Origin: an uncultured Oscillospiraceae bacterium
GTDB lineage: Bacteria > Bacillota > Clostridia > Oscillospirales > Oscillospiraceae
Length of the DNA stretch: 52,054 nt
Assembly: GCA_910588105.1 (NCBI GenBank)
Contig: CAJUQD010000019.1
Span: 1 to 52,054 of the forward strand
Direction of reading: 5' to 3'
Shown here piece by piece: positions 24,057 to 31,125 of the stretch (the stretch's first letter is position 1; each line of letters begins with the position of its first letter). A program made the position numbers and the translations under genes. Under the pieces are notes generated by a model, which worked only from the letters and a program-made list of their open reading frames with translations, did not search any database and was not told the DNA's origin.

Positions 24057-25081
24057 GGCGTACCCCCGGCGCGTTTCACGTGAAACGCGTGTTTGCCTTT
24101 CTTTTGGCCCCGCTCCTGCTCCTGCCGTACGGCTGCGCCCCCGCCCAGCCCCTGGAGCGCACCTTTTTCGCCATGGACACGGTGATGACCCTGCGGCTGT
24201 ACCAGGGCGGGGACGGGAGCCTGCTGGACCAGGCGGAGGCCCGCGTGCGGGAGCTGGAGGGGCTGTGGTCGGTGACGGACGGGGCCAGCGAGATTTCCAC
24301 CCTGAACCATGACGGGTCGGCGGAGCTGTCCCCGGAGACGGCAGACCTGCTGCGCACAGCGCTGGGCATGTGTGAGCGCACCGGCGGCGCGCTGGATATC
24401 TCCACCTATCCCATACTGCGGGCCTGGGGCTTTACCACCGGGGAATATGCCGTGCCGGAGGAAGAGGAAATCGCCGCCCTGCTTCCCATGGTGGACTATA
24501 CCCAGGTCATGCAGGATGGGACCTGCGCCTCCCTGCCGGAGGGTATGGAGATCGACCTGGGCAGCGTGGCCAAGGGCTGCGCTGGATGGCGGCTTGCTCA
24601 TTTGCTGAAGGAAAATGGCGTCACCTCCGCCCTGCTGGACCTGGGGGGGAACATCCAGACTGTGGGGGCAAAGCCGGACGGCTCCCCCTGGCGGGTGGCC
24701 ATTCGGAATCCGGCGGGTGAGGGGAACGTGGGCGTGGTGGAGGTGGTGGACCAGGCGGTGGTCACCTCCGGCGGGTACGAGCGGTACTTTGAGGAGGACG
24801 GGGTGCGCTACTGGCACATCATCGACCCAAAGACCGGCGCGCCGGCCCGCAGCGGCCTGGCCAGCGTCACCGTGGTGGGGGAGAGCGGGCTTTTATGCGA
24901 CGGCCTTTCCACCGCCCTGTTTGTCATGGGGCGGGAGGGTGCGCTGGAGCACTGGCGGCAGCACCGGGATTTCGAGGCGGTGCTGGTGTCGGAGGACGGC
25001 TCGGTGACCATCACCGCCGGGCTGGAGGGGCGCTTCACCCCGGCGGACCCGGCCCGGCCCCTTACCGTGGCCCGGCCTTGA
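24053..25081 (+). CDS. apbE: FAD:protein FMN transferase lipoprotein (ApbE)
   Basis: A 342-residue enzyme that transfers FMN from FAD to Thr/Ser of extracytoplasmic proteins. N-terminal lipoprotein signal with lipobox LLPYGC; AMDTVMTLRLY and DGASEISTLN near the start; DIDLGSVAKG-type motif as MEIDLGSVAKGCAG; DLGGNIQTVGAKPDGSPWRVAIRNP; and HIIDPKTGAPA with the metal-binding residues. Start ATG 24053 overlaps the deaminase stop. The first codons contain a parS-like palindrome (24070-24089). No target flavoprotein is encoded nearby, though the NusG-II/Gx pair at 1.7-2.6 kb belongs to a possibly related system. Confidence 0.92.
   Translation: MRRTPGAFHVKRVFAFLLAPLLLLPYGCAPAQPLERTFFAMDTVMTLRLYQGGDGSLLDQAEARVRELEGLWSVTDGASEISTLNHDGSAELSPETADLLRTALGMCERTGGALDISTYPILRAWGFTTGEYAVPEEEEIAALLPMVDYTQVMQDGTCASLPEGMEIDLGSVAKGCAGWRLAHLLKENGVTSALLDLGGNIQTVGAKPDGSPWRVAIRNPAGEGNVGVVEVVDQAVVTSGGYERYFEEDGVRYWHIIDPKTGAPARSGLASVTVVGESGLLCDGLSTALFVMGREGALEHWRQHRDFEAVLVSEDGSVTITAGLEGRFTPADPARPLTVARP
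24070..24089. promoter_or_regulatory. parS-like palindrome
   Basis: A 20-bp perfect palindrome whose 14-bp core, GTTTCACGTGAAAC (24073-24086), equals the core of the bacterial ParB site parS (TGTTTCACGTGAAACA), matching 14 of 16 positions. It lies within the apbE signal-peptide codons, encoding FHVKR. Such sites normally cluster in the origin-proximal part of the chromosome. Confidence 0.65.
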
Positions 25082-25106
25082 CAGGGCGGGGGCCGAATGC
25101 TATCAT

Positions 25107-25172
25107 AAAAGCTGCGGGAGACTGCGGGCGCTGGTTCCGATGGGGGCGCCCGGGCTCCGGCGGCTTTTATTT
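25107..25172 (+). terminator. Long nested hairpin terminator after apbE
   Basis: AAAAGC...GCTTTT outer arms enclose GGAG/CTCC and CGGGCGC/GCGCCCG pairings, ending in TTTTATTT. It separates apbE from the GNAT leader. Confidence 0.65.
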
Positions 25173-25190
25173 GCCCTGAAATCTGACACG

Positions 25191-25265
25191 AAGGAGCGTG
25201 GTTTTTATGAAAACAAACCGTGAGTGGAGGGACCACGGCATCTGACCCTCCAATATTTTTAGGAG
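25191..25265 (+). promoter_or_regulatory. Leader ORF and overlapping hairpin before a GNAT gene
   Basis: AAGGAG (25191-25196) precedes a 12-codon ORF at 25207-25245, MKTNREWRDHGI. Codons 7-9 form the left arm of a perfect 7-bp stem, TGGAGGG (25225-25231) with CCCTCCA (25246-25252), followed by ATATTTTT. The stop codon is in the loop. The GNAT ribosome binding site (AGGAGG, 25261-25266) comes next. The layout fits ribosome-controlled attenuation. Confidence 0.6.
25207..25245 (+). CDS. Putative 12-residue leader peptide
   Basis: MKTNREWRDHGI, with a good ribosome binding site 10 nt upstream. Its translation would cover the left arm of the following terminator-like hairpin, so ribosome stalling or passage could decide whether the GNAT gene is expressed. 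There is no run of a single amino acid, which argues against classical amino-acid attenuation and leaves drug-induced stalling as a possibility. Confidence 0.5.
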   Translation: MKTNREWRDHGI

Positions 25266-25274
25266 GATGTCAAA

Positions 25275-26225
25275 ATGAGCGAAATCACCGTCAAAGAGCT
25301 GACCACACAGGAGGACACCGCCCGCTTTTGGGAAAAGCTGCACGCCTATTTCCGTCGGGATCTGTTCCCCCAGGGGGAACCCGGCCGGGAGCAGGCGCTG
25401 GACTACTTCCTGGGGGAGGAGTACCGCGCCGTCATGGAGAAGCACCGCACCCGGCCGGTAGACCCGCTGTGCTTCCTGGCCTTTGGCCGGGGCGGCGCGG
25501 ACATCGGCTTCGCCATCCCCGCCTTCTACCCCAGCGAGGACGGCAAATGCTTCATTATGGAGTTCTGGGCGGAGCCGGAGTTCCGGGGCGGCGGCACGGG
25601 CGCGGCCTGCGCCCAGGCCCTGCTGGGCTGGGCCCGGGACCGGGGCGCCGCCTACTTCGAGCTCAACGCCGACGGGGAGCGCCGCAGGCGCTTCTGGGCG
25701 CGGGCGGGCTTTGTGCCCAACGGGGTGGACGAGTGGGGCAACCCCTGTATGCTGCTGCCGCCGGAGGAGGCGCTGCCCCTCCGGGTGGAGCGGCTGACAG
25801 ATCCGGACGGCCCGGAGCTGGGCTGGCAGTGGCTCAAGCTGGAAAACAGCTTCTTAGCCGAGATCGGCGAGGGGCCGCTGACCGGGGAGAAAAAGCAGCG
25901 GCTGGCCGCCGCCGTCCGGGAAGGGCGGATCGCCTTCTTCCTGGCCCTGCGGGGGACGCGGGCGGTGGGGATGTGCTCGGTTTCCCCCTGCTTCTCCACC
26001 TTTGCCTGCGGTGAAACCGGGGTGTTCGACGACTTTTACGTGGAGCCCCCCTTCCGCCGCCAGGGCGCGGCACGGCTGCTGGCCCGGGCGGCCCAGGGCT
26101 GGTGCCGGGAGCGGGGGATGGCCAGCCTGACGGTGGGCTGCTCCGCCGGGGATGTGGGGATGTACCGCGCCCTGGGCTTTGCCCTGGAGCTGGGGGCCAT
26201 GCTGGCCTGCCCGCTGGAGGGCTGA
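25275..26225 (+). CDS. Tandem-domain GNAT acetyltransferase
   Basis: A 316-residue protein with two GNAT domains. The first (about 5-160) has the acetyl-CoA loop EPEFRGGGTGAACAQALLGWARDRGAAYFELNADGERRRRFWARAGF; the second (about 175-310) has EPPFRRQGAARLLARAAQGWCRERGMASLTVGCSAGDVGMYRALGF. The second loop (RRQGAA) is closer to the consensus RxxGxG/A, so it may be the active one. Some two-domain GNATs acetylate antibiotics or peptides, but the substrate is unknown. ATG 25275 follows AGGAGG. A leader ORF with an overlapping hairpin precedes it. Confidence 0.87.
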   Translation: MSEITVKELTTQEDTARFWEKLHAYFRRDLFPQGEPGREQALDYFLGEEYRAVMEKHRTRPVDPLCFLAFGRGGADIGFAIPAFYPSEDGKCFIMEFWAEPEFRGGGTGAACAQALLGWARDRGAAYFELNADGERRRRFWARAGFVPNGVDEWGNPCMLLPPEEALPLRVERLTDPDGPELGWQWLKLENSFLAEIGEGPLTGEKKQRLAAAVREGRIAFFLALRGTRAVGMCSVSPCFSTFACGETGVFDDFYVEPPFRRQGAARLLARAAQGWCRERGMASLTVGCSAGDVGMYRALGFALELGAMLACPLEG

Positions 26226-26250
26226 CGGCGCGCCTGTCAAAAACGTCACA

Positions 26251-26277
26251 GGGCCCCGCGGCGATGCCGCGGGGCCC
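26251..26277 (+). terminator. Rho-independent terminator
   Basis: Perfect 12-bp stem GGGCCCCGCGGC / GCCGCGGGGCCC with loop GAT, 26 bp after the GNAT stop; weak T content follows. Confidence 0.7.
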
Positions 26278-26333
26278 CTTGCCATCTTGCACAGAAAAAT
26301 TTTGGAATGTTCACGAAAGTTTCACATTTCCAC

Positions 26334-26362
26334 TTGACAGGAAAGCCCGCGGCCTTTACAAT
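26334..26362 (+). promoter_or_regulatory. Promoter and long leader of rny
   Basis: Perfect TTGACA (26334-26339), 17-bp spacer, TACAAT (26357-26362). The start codon is about 230 nt downstream. The leader is AT-rich and contains a 10-bp hairpin near 26521-26550 (CGCGGTGCGT / ACGCATCGCG), which may be a processing or autoregulation site. Confidence 0.75.
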
Positions 26363-26601
26363 AAGTGAGGATAATTTTGAAAAGCCGCCGCGCTTTTTTG
26401 CCCTTTTGAGCGTTTACCGCGCCTCCTGGCGCATTTATATAATCTATCGAGCGTTCATAGATCATATTTGACTCTCAAATAGTGCTGTTTTATGCCCAAT
26501 TGCGGGCGGTTTTTCGGTTATCGCGGTGCGTCTGTTCACGCATCGCGTCTTATTTTGCTTATTTCATTGAACAACAAGAAACAGGAGGTGTGGAACCCAA
26601 C

Positions 26602-28161
26602 ATGCAAGTGCCAGTCTTAATCACCGTTATCATCGCGGTGGCCACCGGCCTGGCCTGTCTCGTGGCCGGGGTGGTGATCGGCTACCAGCGCCGCAAGTCC
26701 TACGCCGAGCGGGAGATCGGCTCCGCCGAGGAGGAGGCCCGCCGGGTCATTAACGACGCCATCAAGTCCGCCGAAAACAAAAAGCGCGAGGCCACCGTGG
26801 AGGCCAAGGAGGAGATCCTGAAGGCCCGCAGCGAGTTCGACAAGGAGGTCAAGGACCGCCGCAGCGAGATCCAGCGCCAGGAGAACCGCCTGAACTCCAA
26901 GGAGGAGAACCTGGACCGCAAGCTGGAAAACCTGGAGCGCAAGGAAGAGAACGTCACCGCCCGCATTGCCCAGCTGGAGGCGGAAAAGCAGGAGCTGGAC
27001 AAGCTGAAGGACAGCCAGCTGGAGCTGCTGGAGCGCATCTCCGGCCTGACGGTGGAGGAGGCCAAGCGCTACCTCATCGACCAGCTGGGGGACGATGTGA
27101 CCCACGAGCAGGCTCTGAAGCTCAAGGAAATCCAGGCCCGCTACAAGGAAGAGGCGGAGACCTATGCCCGTGAGCAGATCGCCCTGGCTATCCAGCGCTG
27201 CGCCGCCGACCACGTGGCGGAGGCCACCGTGTCCGTGGTGCCCCTGCCCAACGACGAGATGAAGGGCCGCATTATCGGCCGGGAGGGCCGCAACATCCGT
27301 ACCCTGGAGACCATGACCGGGGTGGACCTGATTATCGACGACACCCCAGAGGCCATTACCGTGTCCTGCTTCGACCCGGTGCGCCGGGAGATCGCCCGGC
27401 TGGCCCTGGAAAAGCTTATCCTGGACGGGCGCATCCACCCCACCCGCATTGAGGAAATGGTGGAAAAGGCCAAGAGGGAGGTGGACGCCACCATCCGCGC
27501 CGAGGGGGAACGGGCCGTGTTCGAGACCAATGTGCACGGCCTCAACCCGGAGCTGGTCAAGCTGCTGGGCCGCCAGCACTACCGCACTAGCTACGGGCAG
27601 AATGTACTCAACCACTCCATCGAGGTGTCCCAGCTGGCGGGGCTGCTGGCCGCCGAAATCGGCGTCAATGTGGCCGAAGCCAAGCGGGCGGGCCTGCTCC
27701 ACGATTTGGGCAAGTCCATCGACCACGAGGTGGAGGGCTCCCACGTGCAGATCGGCGTGGAGCTGGCCCGGAAGTACCGGGAGAGCGAGAACGTCATCCA
27801 CGCCATCGAGGCCCACCACGGCGACGTGGAGGCCAAGACCATGGTGGCCTGCCTGGTCCAGGCGGCCGACGCCATCTCCGCCGCCCGGCCCGGCGCCCGG
27901 AAAGAGAACGTGGAGTACTACATCAAGCGGCTTGAGAAGCTGGAACAGCTCACCTCCTCCTTTGCCGGGGTGGATAAGGCCTACGCCATCCAGGCGGGCC
28001 GCGAGGTGCGCATCATGGTGAACCCGGAGGCCATCCCGGAGGACCGCATGGTGCTGCTGGCCCGGGAGATCGCCAAGAAGATCGAGGACGAGCTGGAGTA
28101 CCCCGGCCAGATCAAGGTGAACCTGATCCGGGAAACGAAGGCCATCGAATACGCCAAATAA
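26602..28161 (+). CDS. rny: Ribonuclease Y
   Basis: Membrane-anchored endoribonuclease that starts bulk mRNA decay in Firmicutes. The 519-residue protein has an N-terminal membrane helix (residues 4-26), a long charged coiled coil (about 30-160), a KH domain (GRIIGREGRNIRTLETMTGVDLIIDDTP) and an HD domain (NHSIEVSQLAGLLAAEIG, LLHDLGKSIDHEVEG, EAHHGDVEAKT). Start 26602 follows AGGAGGTG; the longer open frame lacks similarity. It has a consensus promoter and a long untranslated leader. Confidence 0.97.
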   Translation: MQVPVLITVIIAVATGLACLVAGVVIGYQRRKSYAEREIGSAEEEARRVINDAIKSAENKKREATVEAKEEILKARSEFDKEVKDRRSEIQRQENRLNSKEENLDRKLENLERKEENVTARIAQLEAEKQELDKLKDSQLELLERISGLTVEEAKRYLIDQLGDDVTHEQALKLKEIQARYKEEAETYAREQIALAIQRCAADHVAEATVSVVPLPNDEMKGRIIGREGRNIRTLETMTGVDLIIDDTPEAITVSCFDPVRREIARLALEKLILDGRIHPTRIEEMVEKAKREVDATIRAEGERAVFETNVHGLNPELVKLLGRQHYRTSYGQNVLNHSIEVSQLAGLLAAEIGVNVAEAKRAGLLHDLGKSIDHEVEGSHVQIGVELARKYRESENVIHAIEAHHGDVEAKTMVACLVQAADAISAARPGARKENVEYYIKRLEKLEQLTSSFAGVDKAYAIQAGREVRIMVNPEAIPEDRMVLLAREIAKKIEDELEYPGQIKVNLIRETKAIEYAK

Positions 28162-28282
28162 ACCGCACGCGCCGCCTTGGGAAACCACGGCGGCGCGTTT
28201 TTTTCCGTTGCGTTTTCCGTATGGTTGTGATATGCTGATATGCGTTTAGCGGTTTGACCCAGAGGAAGAAGGAGGTACTGAA

Positions 28283-28654
28283 ATGAAAAAGAAAGGTGTC
28301 ATAGCGGCGGTTGTCGTTTTGATTGCTGTGGCAGCGGGTGCCTATCTGCTGACCCGCCATAAGCCGTTGGGCAGTATGCGCAACAGCTATTCAGAACAGA
28401 CCACGGCGGTTTCTGATATTTCGTTTTTGGGAGATGCAAACCAAAGAATCAAATTTTCATTCCGCTCAGACATTGTATGCGGAGACTTGGATATCATTCT
28501 GTCTGATTCGGCTGGTAATGAGGTATATATGCTGGATCAGGCGGACGCTTTGGAAACGCTGTTCACTTTAAGCAGTTCGGATACGTATACTTTGACAGCC
28601 AAGTGTACCGGCTTTGTCGGAAAATATGAGGTTTCCGTTTACAAGGCGGACTAA
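28283..28654 (+). CDS. Small membrane-anchored protein of unknown function
   Basis: A 123-residue protein with an N-terminal membrane helix (residues 5-24) and an outward beta-rich domain (FLGDANQRIKFSFRSDIVCG, DIILSDSAGNEVYMLDQAD, YTLTAKCTGFVGKYEVSVY) resembling small beta-sandwich or PPC-like domains. I do not recognise a family. ATG 28283 follows AAGGAGGT. Its GC content is clearly lower than that of its neighbours (many ATT, TTT and GAT codons), and a MITE-like repeat lies 22 bp after its stop, so it may be a recent acquisition. Confidence 0.72.
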   Translation: MKKKGVIAAVVVLIAVAAGAYLLTRHKPLGSMRNSYSEQTTAVSDISFLGDANQRIKFSFRSDIVCGDLDIILSDSAGNEVYMLDQADALETLFTLSSSDTYTLTAKCTGFVGKYEVSVYKAD

Positions 28655-28676
28655 ACCGCTTTTTCATGCAGAAGAC

Positions 28677-28840
28677 TAGGGGCCGTTTGAAAATTGGCAA
28701 TATGCCCAGCGGCAAGGATTTTTTCGCCTGGCAAGGCGATTTGGCGCAGAAATACTTTGTGTATTTCAAGGCAAAGCAACGCGGCTCGGCGGAAAAAGGC
28801 CCGCCGATTGGGCGTGTTGACAATTTTCAAACAAGCTCTA
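28677..28840. repeat. MITE-like element, copy 2
   Basis: A 164-bp copy of the element at 2719-2883, same orientation, also bounded by TA and by GTTTGAAAATTG (28685-28696) and CAATTTTCAAAC (28821-28832). The two copies differ by a few substitutions and one base in a T run, which suggests recent movement. Confidence 0.75.
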
Positions 28841-28890
28841 ATTCATTTGAAATTCTATAATATTTGCACCCATAGAAAAGGATGGAATTT

Positions 28891-29805
28891 ATGGTCACCT
28901 TTCAATCCCCCCAGTTTGAGGACCGCCAATGGGTCCAGCCCCTGCTGGACGCCGAGGCCAGCTTGGGCTGCGAGTACAATTTCGCCAATATCTACCTGTG
29001 GAGCCGGGCCTGGCCCCAGCAGATCGCCCGGCTGGGGAACCGCCTGCTGGTTCGCATCCAGGGCAGGCTGGGCTTGAGCTACCTCTACCCGGCGGGCAGC
29101 GGCCCCCTGGCCCCCGCAGTGGACGCCCTGGCCGCAGACGCCGCCGCCCACAGCGCACCCCTCACTCTGGTATGTGTCACGAGGGAGCAGAAGGGGGCGC
29201 TGCAAGACGCCTACCCCGGCCGGTTTGCCTTTGAGGAGGACCGGGACGGCTTCGACTACCTCTACGACGTGGGACGGCTGGCCGACCTGCCGGGGAAGAA
29301 GCTCCACGCCAAGCGCAACCATATCCGCCGCTTTGACGACCAGTTCCCCGACTGGCTGCTGGAGAACATCACCCCCGCCAACGTCCCCGAGTGCGTGGAG
29401 CTGGAGCGCCAGTGGGCCGCCATCCGCCAGGAGGAGGCGGGGGAGGACACAAACACCGTGTCCGAGGAGACGGTAGCCGTCATCGAGGCACTCTACCACA
29501 TGGACAAGCTGGGGCTGGAGGGGGCCCTCATCCGGGCGGGCGGCAGCCCCGTGGCCTTCTCCCTGGGCGGGCTTATCACCCCGGAGGTGTTCGACGTGAA
29601 TTTTGAAAAGGCCTTTGGCGATATCCAGGGGGCCTACCCCGCCATCAACCGCGAGATGGCCCGGCTGGTGCGCGCCCGGCACCCCCAGGTGAAATGGCTC
29701 AACCGGGAGGACGACCTGGGGCTGGAGGGGCTGCGGCGGGCCAAGCTGTCCTATTACCCCGACCTGCTTTTGGAAAAATATACAGCGCGGAAACCCCTGG
29801 ACTGA
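28891..29805 (+). CDS. DUF2156 / phosphatidylglycerol lysyltransferase-domain protein
   Basis: A 304-residue soluble protein of the DUF2156 (LPG_synthase_C-like, double GNAT fold) family. Typical pieces are CEYNFANIYLWSRAW near the start, FDYLYDVGRLADLPGKKLHAKRNHIRRFDDQFP in the middle, LEGALIRAGGSPVAFSLGG, and FEKAFGDIQGAYPAINREMARLV followed by KWLNREDDLGLEGLRRAKLSYYP. No membrane domain is present, so it is not a full MprF. ATG 28891 is preferred to 28882 because the AAAAGGATGG site overlaps the earlier ATG. Substrate unknown. Confidence 0.83.
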   Translation: MVTFQSPQFEDRQWVQPLLDAEASLGCEYNFANIYLWSRAWPQQIARLGNRLLVRIQGRLGLSYLYPAGSGPLAPAVDALAADAAAHSAPLTLVCVTREQKGALQDAYPGRFAFEEDRDGFDYLYDVGRLADLPGKKLHAKRNHIRRFDDQFPDWLLENITPANVPECVELERQWAAIRQEEAGEDTNTVSEETVAVIEALYHMDKLGLEGALIRAGGSPVAFSLGGLITPEVFDVNFEKAFGDIQGAYPAINREMARLVRARHPQVKWLNREDDLGLEGLRRAKLSYYPDLLLEKYTARKPLD

Positions 29806-29857
29806 GCAGGCTGTCCCAGTTCATCGGACTTTCCGGGTCTTTAACTGGCTGTTATTT

Positions 29858-29970
29858 TACATAAAAATGTATAGTTATTCTTATTAACTCCGTTACAATT
29901 GATGAATCGCAGGATTTTTCCCGGTTTTCGGCAATTTTATCTTGCATTTTTTCTGTATATCATTTATAAT
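29858..29970 (+). promoter_or_regulatory. Promoter and candidate operator of the amino-acid ABC operon
   Basis: TTGCAT (29942-29947), 17-bp spacer and perfect TATAAT (29965-29970). Upstream, TACATAAAAATGTA (29858-29871) is a perfect palindrome in an AT-rich stretch and may bind a regulator; its AT-rich dyad vaguely resembles an arginine-repressor box, which is only a suggestion. Confidence 0.6.
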
Positions 29971-30060
29971 TCACACACTGGGAGAGGCTACTCCAGGTTC
30001 GCCGGGCAGTGAGCCGGAGCGGTTTCCTCCTGACTGCAAATTGAATGGAGATGAATGAAT

Positions 30061-30876
30061 ATGAAAAAGATGCAGAAATCAGCCGCCCTGCTGCTGGCCC
30101 TGGCCATGGCGTTTTCCCTGGCCGCTTGTTCCAGCGCGGGCGACGCCCCCACCCCCGCCGCCTTCACCACCGTGGAGGAAGGCAAGCTGCACATGTCCAC
30201 CGAGGCGGGGTTCCCCCCCTATGAGATGACCGCCGACGACGGCGGCTACAAGGGCACCGGCTTCGAGGGCATCGACGTGGAGGTGGCCGGGGCCATCGCG
30301 GAAAAGCTGGGCCTGGAGCTGGTGGTGGACGACATGGGCTTTAACGCCGCCCTCACCGCCGTGCAGAGCGGCGAGAGTGATATCGCCATGGCCGGCATCA
30401 GCATCACCCCCGACCGCCAGGACGTCATGGACTTTTCCGACAGCTACGCCACCGGCGTGCAGGTGGTCATTGTCAACGAGGACTCCCCCATCCAGACCCT
30501 GGATGACCTGGCTAACGCCCAGATGATCGGCTGCCAGGCGGACACCACCGGCTATATCTATGCCTCCGACACCCCGGAGAACGGCGGCTACGGCGAGGAC
30601 CACGTCACCGCCTATGACACCGGCGCGCTGGCCGTCATGGATCTGGTGACCGGCAAGATCGACGCGGTTATCATTGACAACGAGCCCGCCAAGGCCTTCG
30701 TGGACCAGAACCCCGGCCTGAAAATCCTGGAGACCGCCTGGGTGGAGGAGGAGTACGCCATCGGCTTCGCCAAAGGGAACGACGCTTTGCGGGAGGCGGT
30801 GAACGCCGCCGTGGCCGAGCTGAAGGCGGACGGCACCTTCCAGAAGATTGTAGACCAGTACATCAAGGCCGACTGA
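30061..30876 (+). CDS. Amino-acid ABC transporter substrate-binding lipoprotein
   Basis: A 271-residue family 3 solute-binding protein. Lipoprotein signal with lipobox SLAAC; TEAGFPPYEM and GFEGIDVEVAGAIAEKLGLELVV at the start of lobe 1; GESDIAMAGISITPDRQDVMDFSDSY in the hinge region; DAVIIDNEPAKAFVDQNPGLKIL in lobe 2; terminal ELKADGTFQKIVDQYI. ATG 30061 is preferred because the earlier ATG 30055 is only 4 nt from GGAG. It is the first gene of a three-gene importer for polar amino acids (cystine/glutamine class). The last codons are duplicated at 31002-31027. Confidence 0.93.
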   Translation: MKKMQKSAALLLALAMAFSLAACSSAGDAPTPAAFTTVEEGKLHMSTEAGFPPYEMTADDGGYKGTGFEGIDVEVAGAIAEKLGLELVVDDMGFNAALTAVQSGESDIAMAGISITPDRQDVMDFSDSYATGVQVVIVNEDSPIQTLDDLANAQMIGCQADTTGYIYASDTPENGGYGEDHVTAYDTGALAVMDLVTGKIDAVIIDNEPAKAFVDQNPGLKILETAWVEEEYAIGFAKGNDALREAVNAAVAELKADGTFQKIVDQYIKAD

Positions 30877-31027
30877 GCCGTCGTGAGCAGCGGGCTAAGC
30901 CCGCAGCGCAGGGAAAACCCAGAGGGGACCGAGGCCCCCGGCGGGATTTTCCCGAAGCCGGAGGGCTTAGAACCGCGTCGCGAACAGGCGAAGCGCAACT
31001 GCATCAAGGCCGACTGTGCCGCCGTGA
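30877..31027 (+). repeat. Structured repeat A with duplicated gene end
   Basis: Directly behind the binding-protein stop. Conserved ends CCGTCGTGAGCAGCG and GCGTCGCGAACAGGCG enclose nested pairings: CTAAGCCC with GGGCTTAG, GGGAAAACCC with GGGATTTTCCC, and GGGG with CCCC. The 26 bp around the gene's stop (30861-30886) recur with two changes at 31002-31027, so the element sits between two copies of the gene end, 141 bp apart. Related repeat B is at 32652-32777. Confidence 0.65.
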
Positions 31028-31125
31028 TCGGCGCGGCCACATCAAATCCGATCTGATTGGGGGAGGGCGGCCCGCATGGCCGCCCTTCCCCTCCTCTCCG
31101 CGCGAGGGGGAAAGGAGGGCCCATT

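Noticed and set aside
30877..31027. Firm call of a HEARO/OMEGA RNA
   Set aside because: Size and folding are suggestive, but I cannot match the family consensus by eye, and no IscB or TnpB gene is present.
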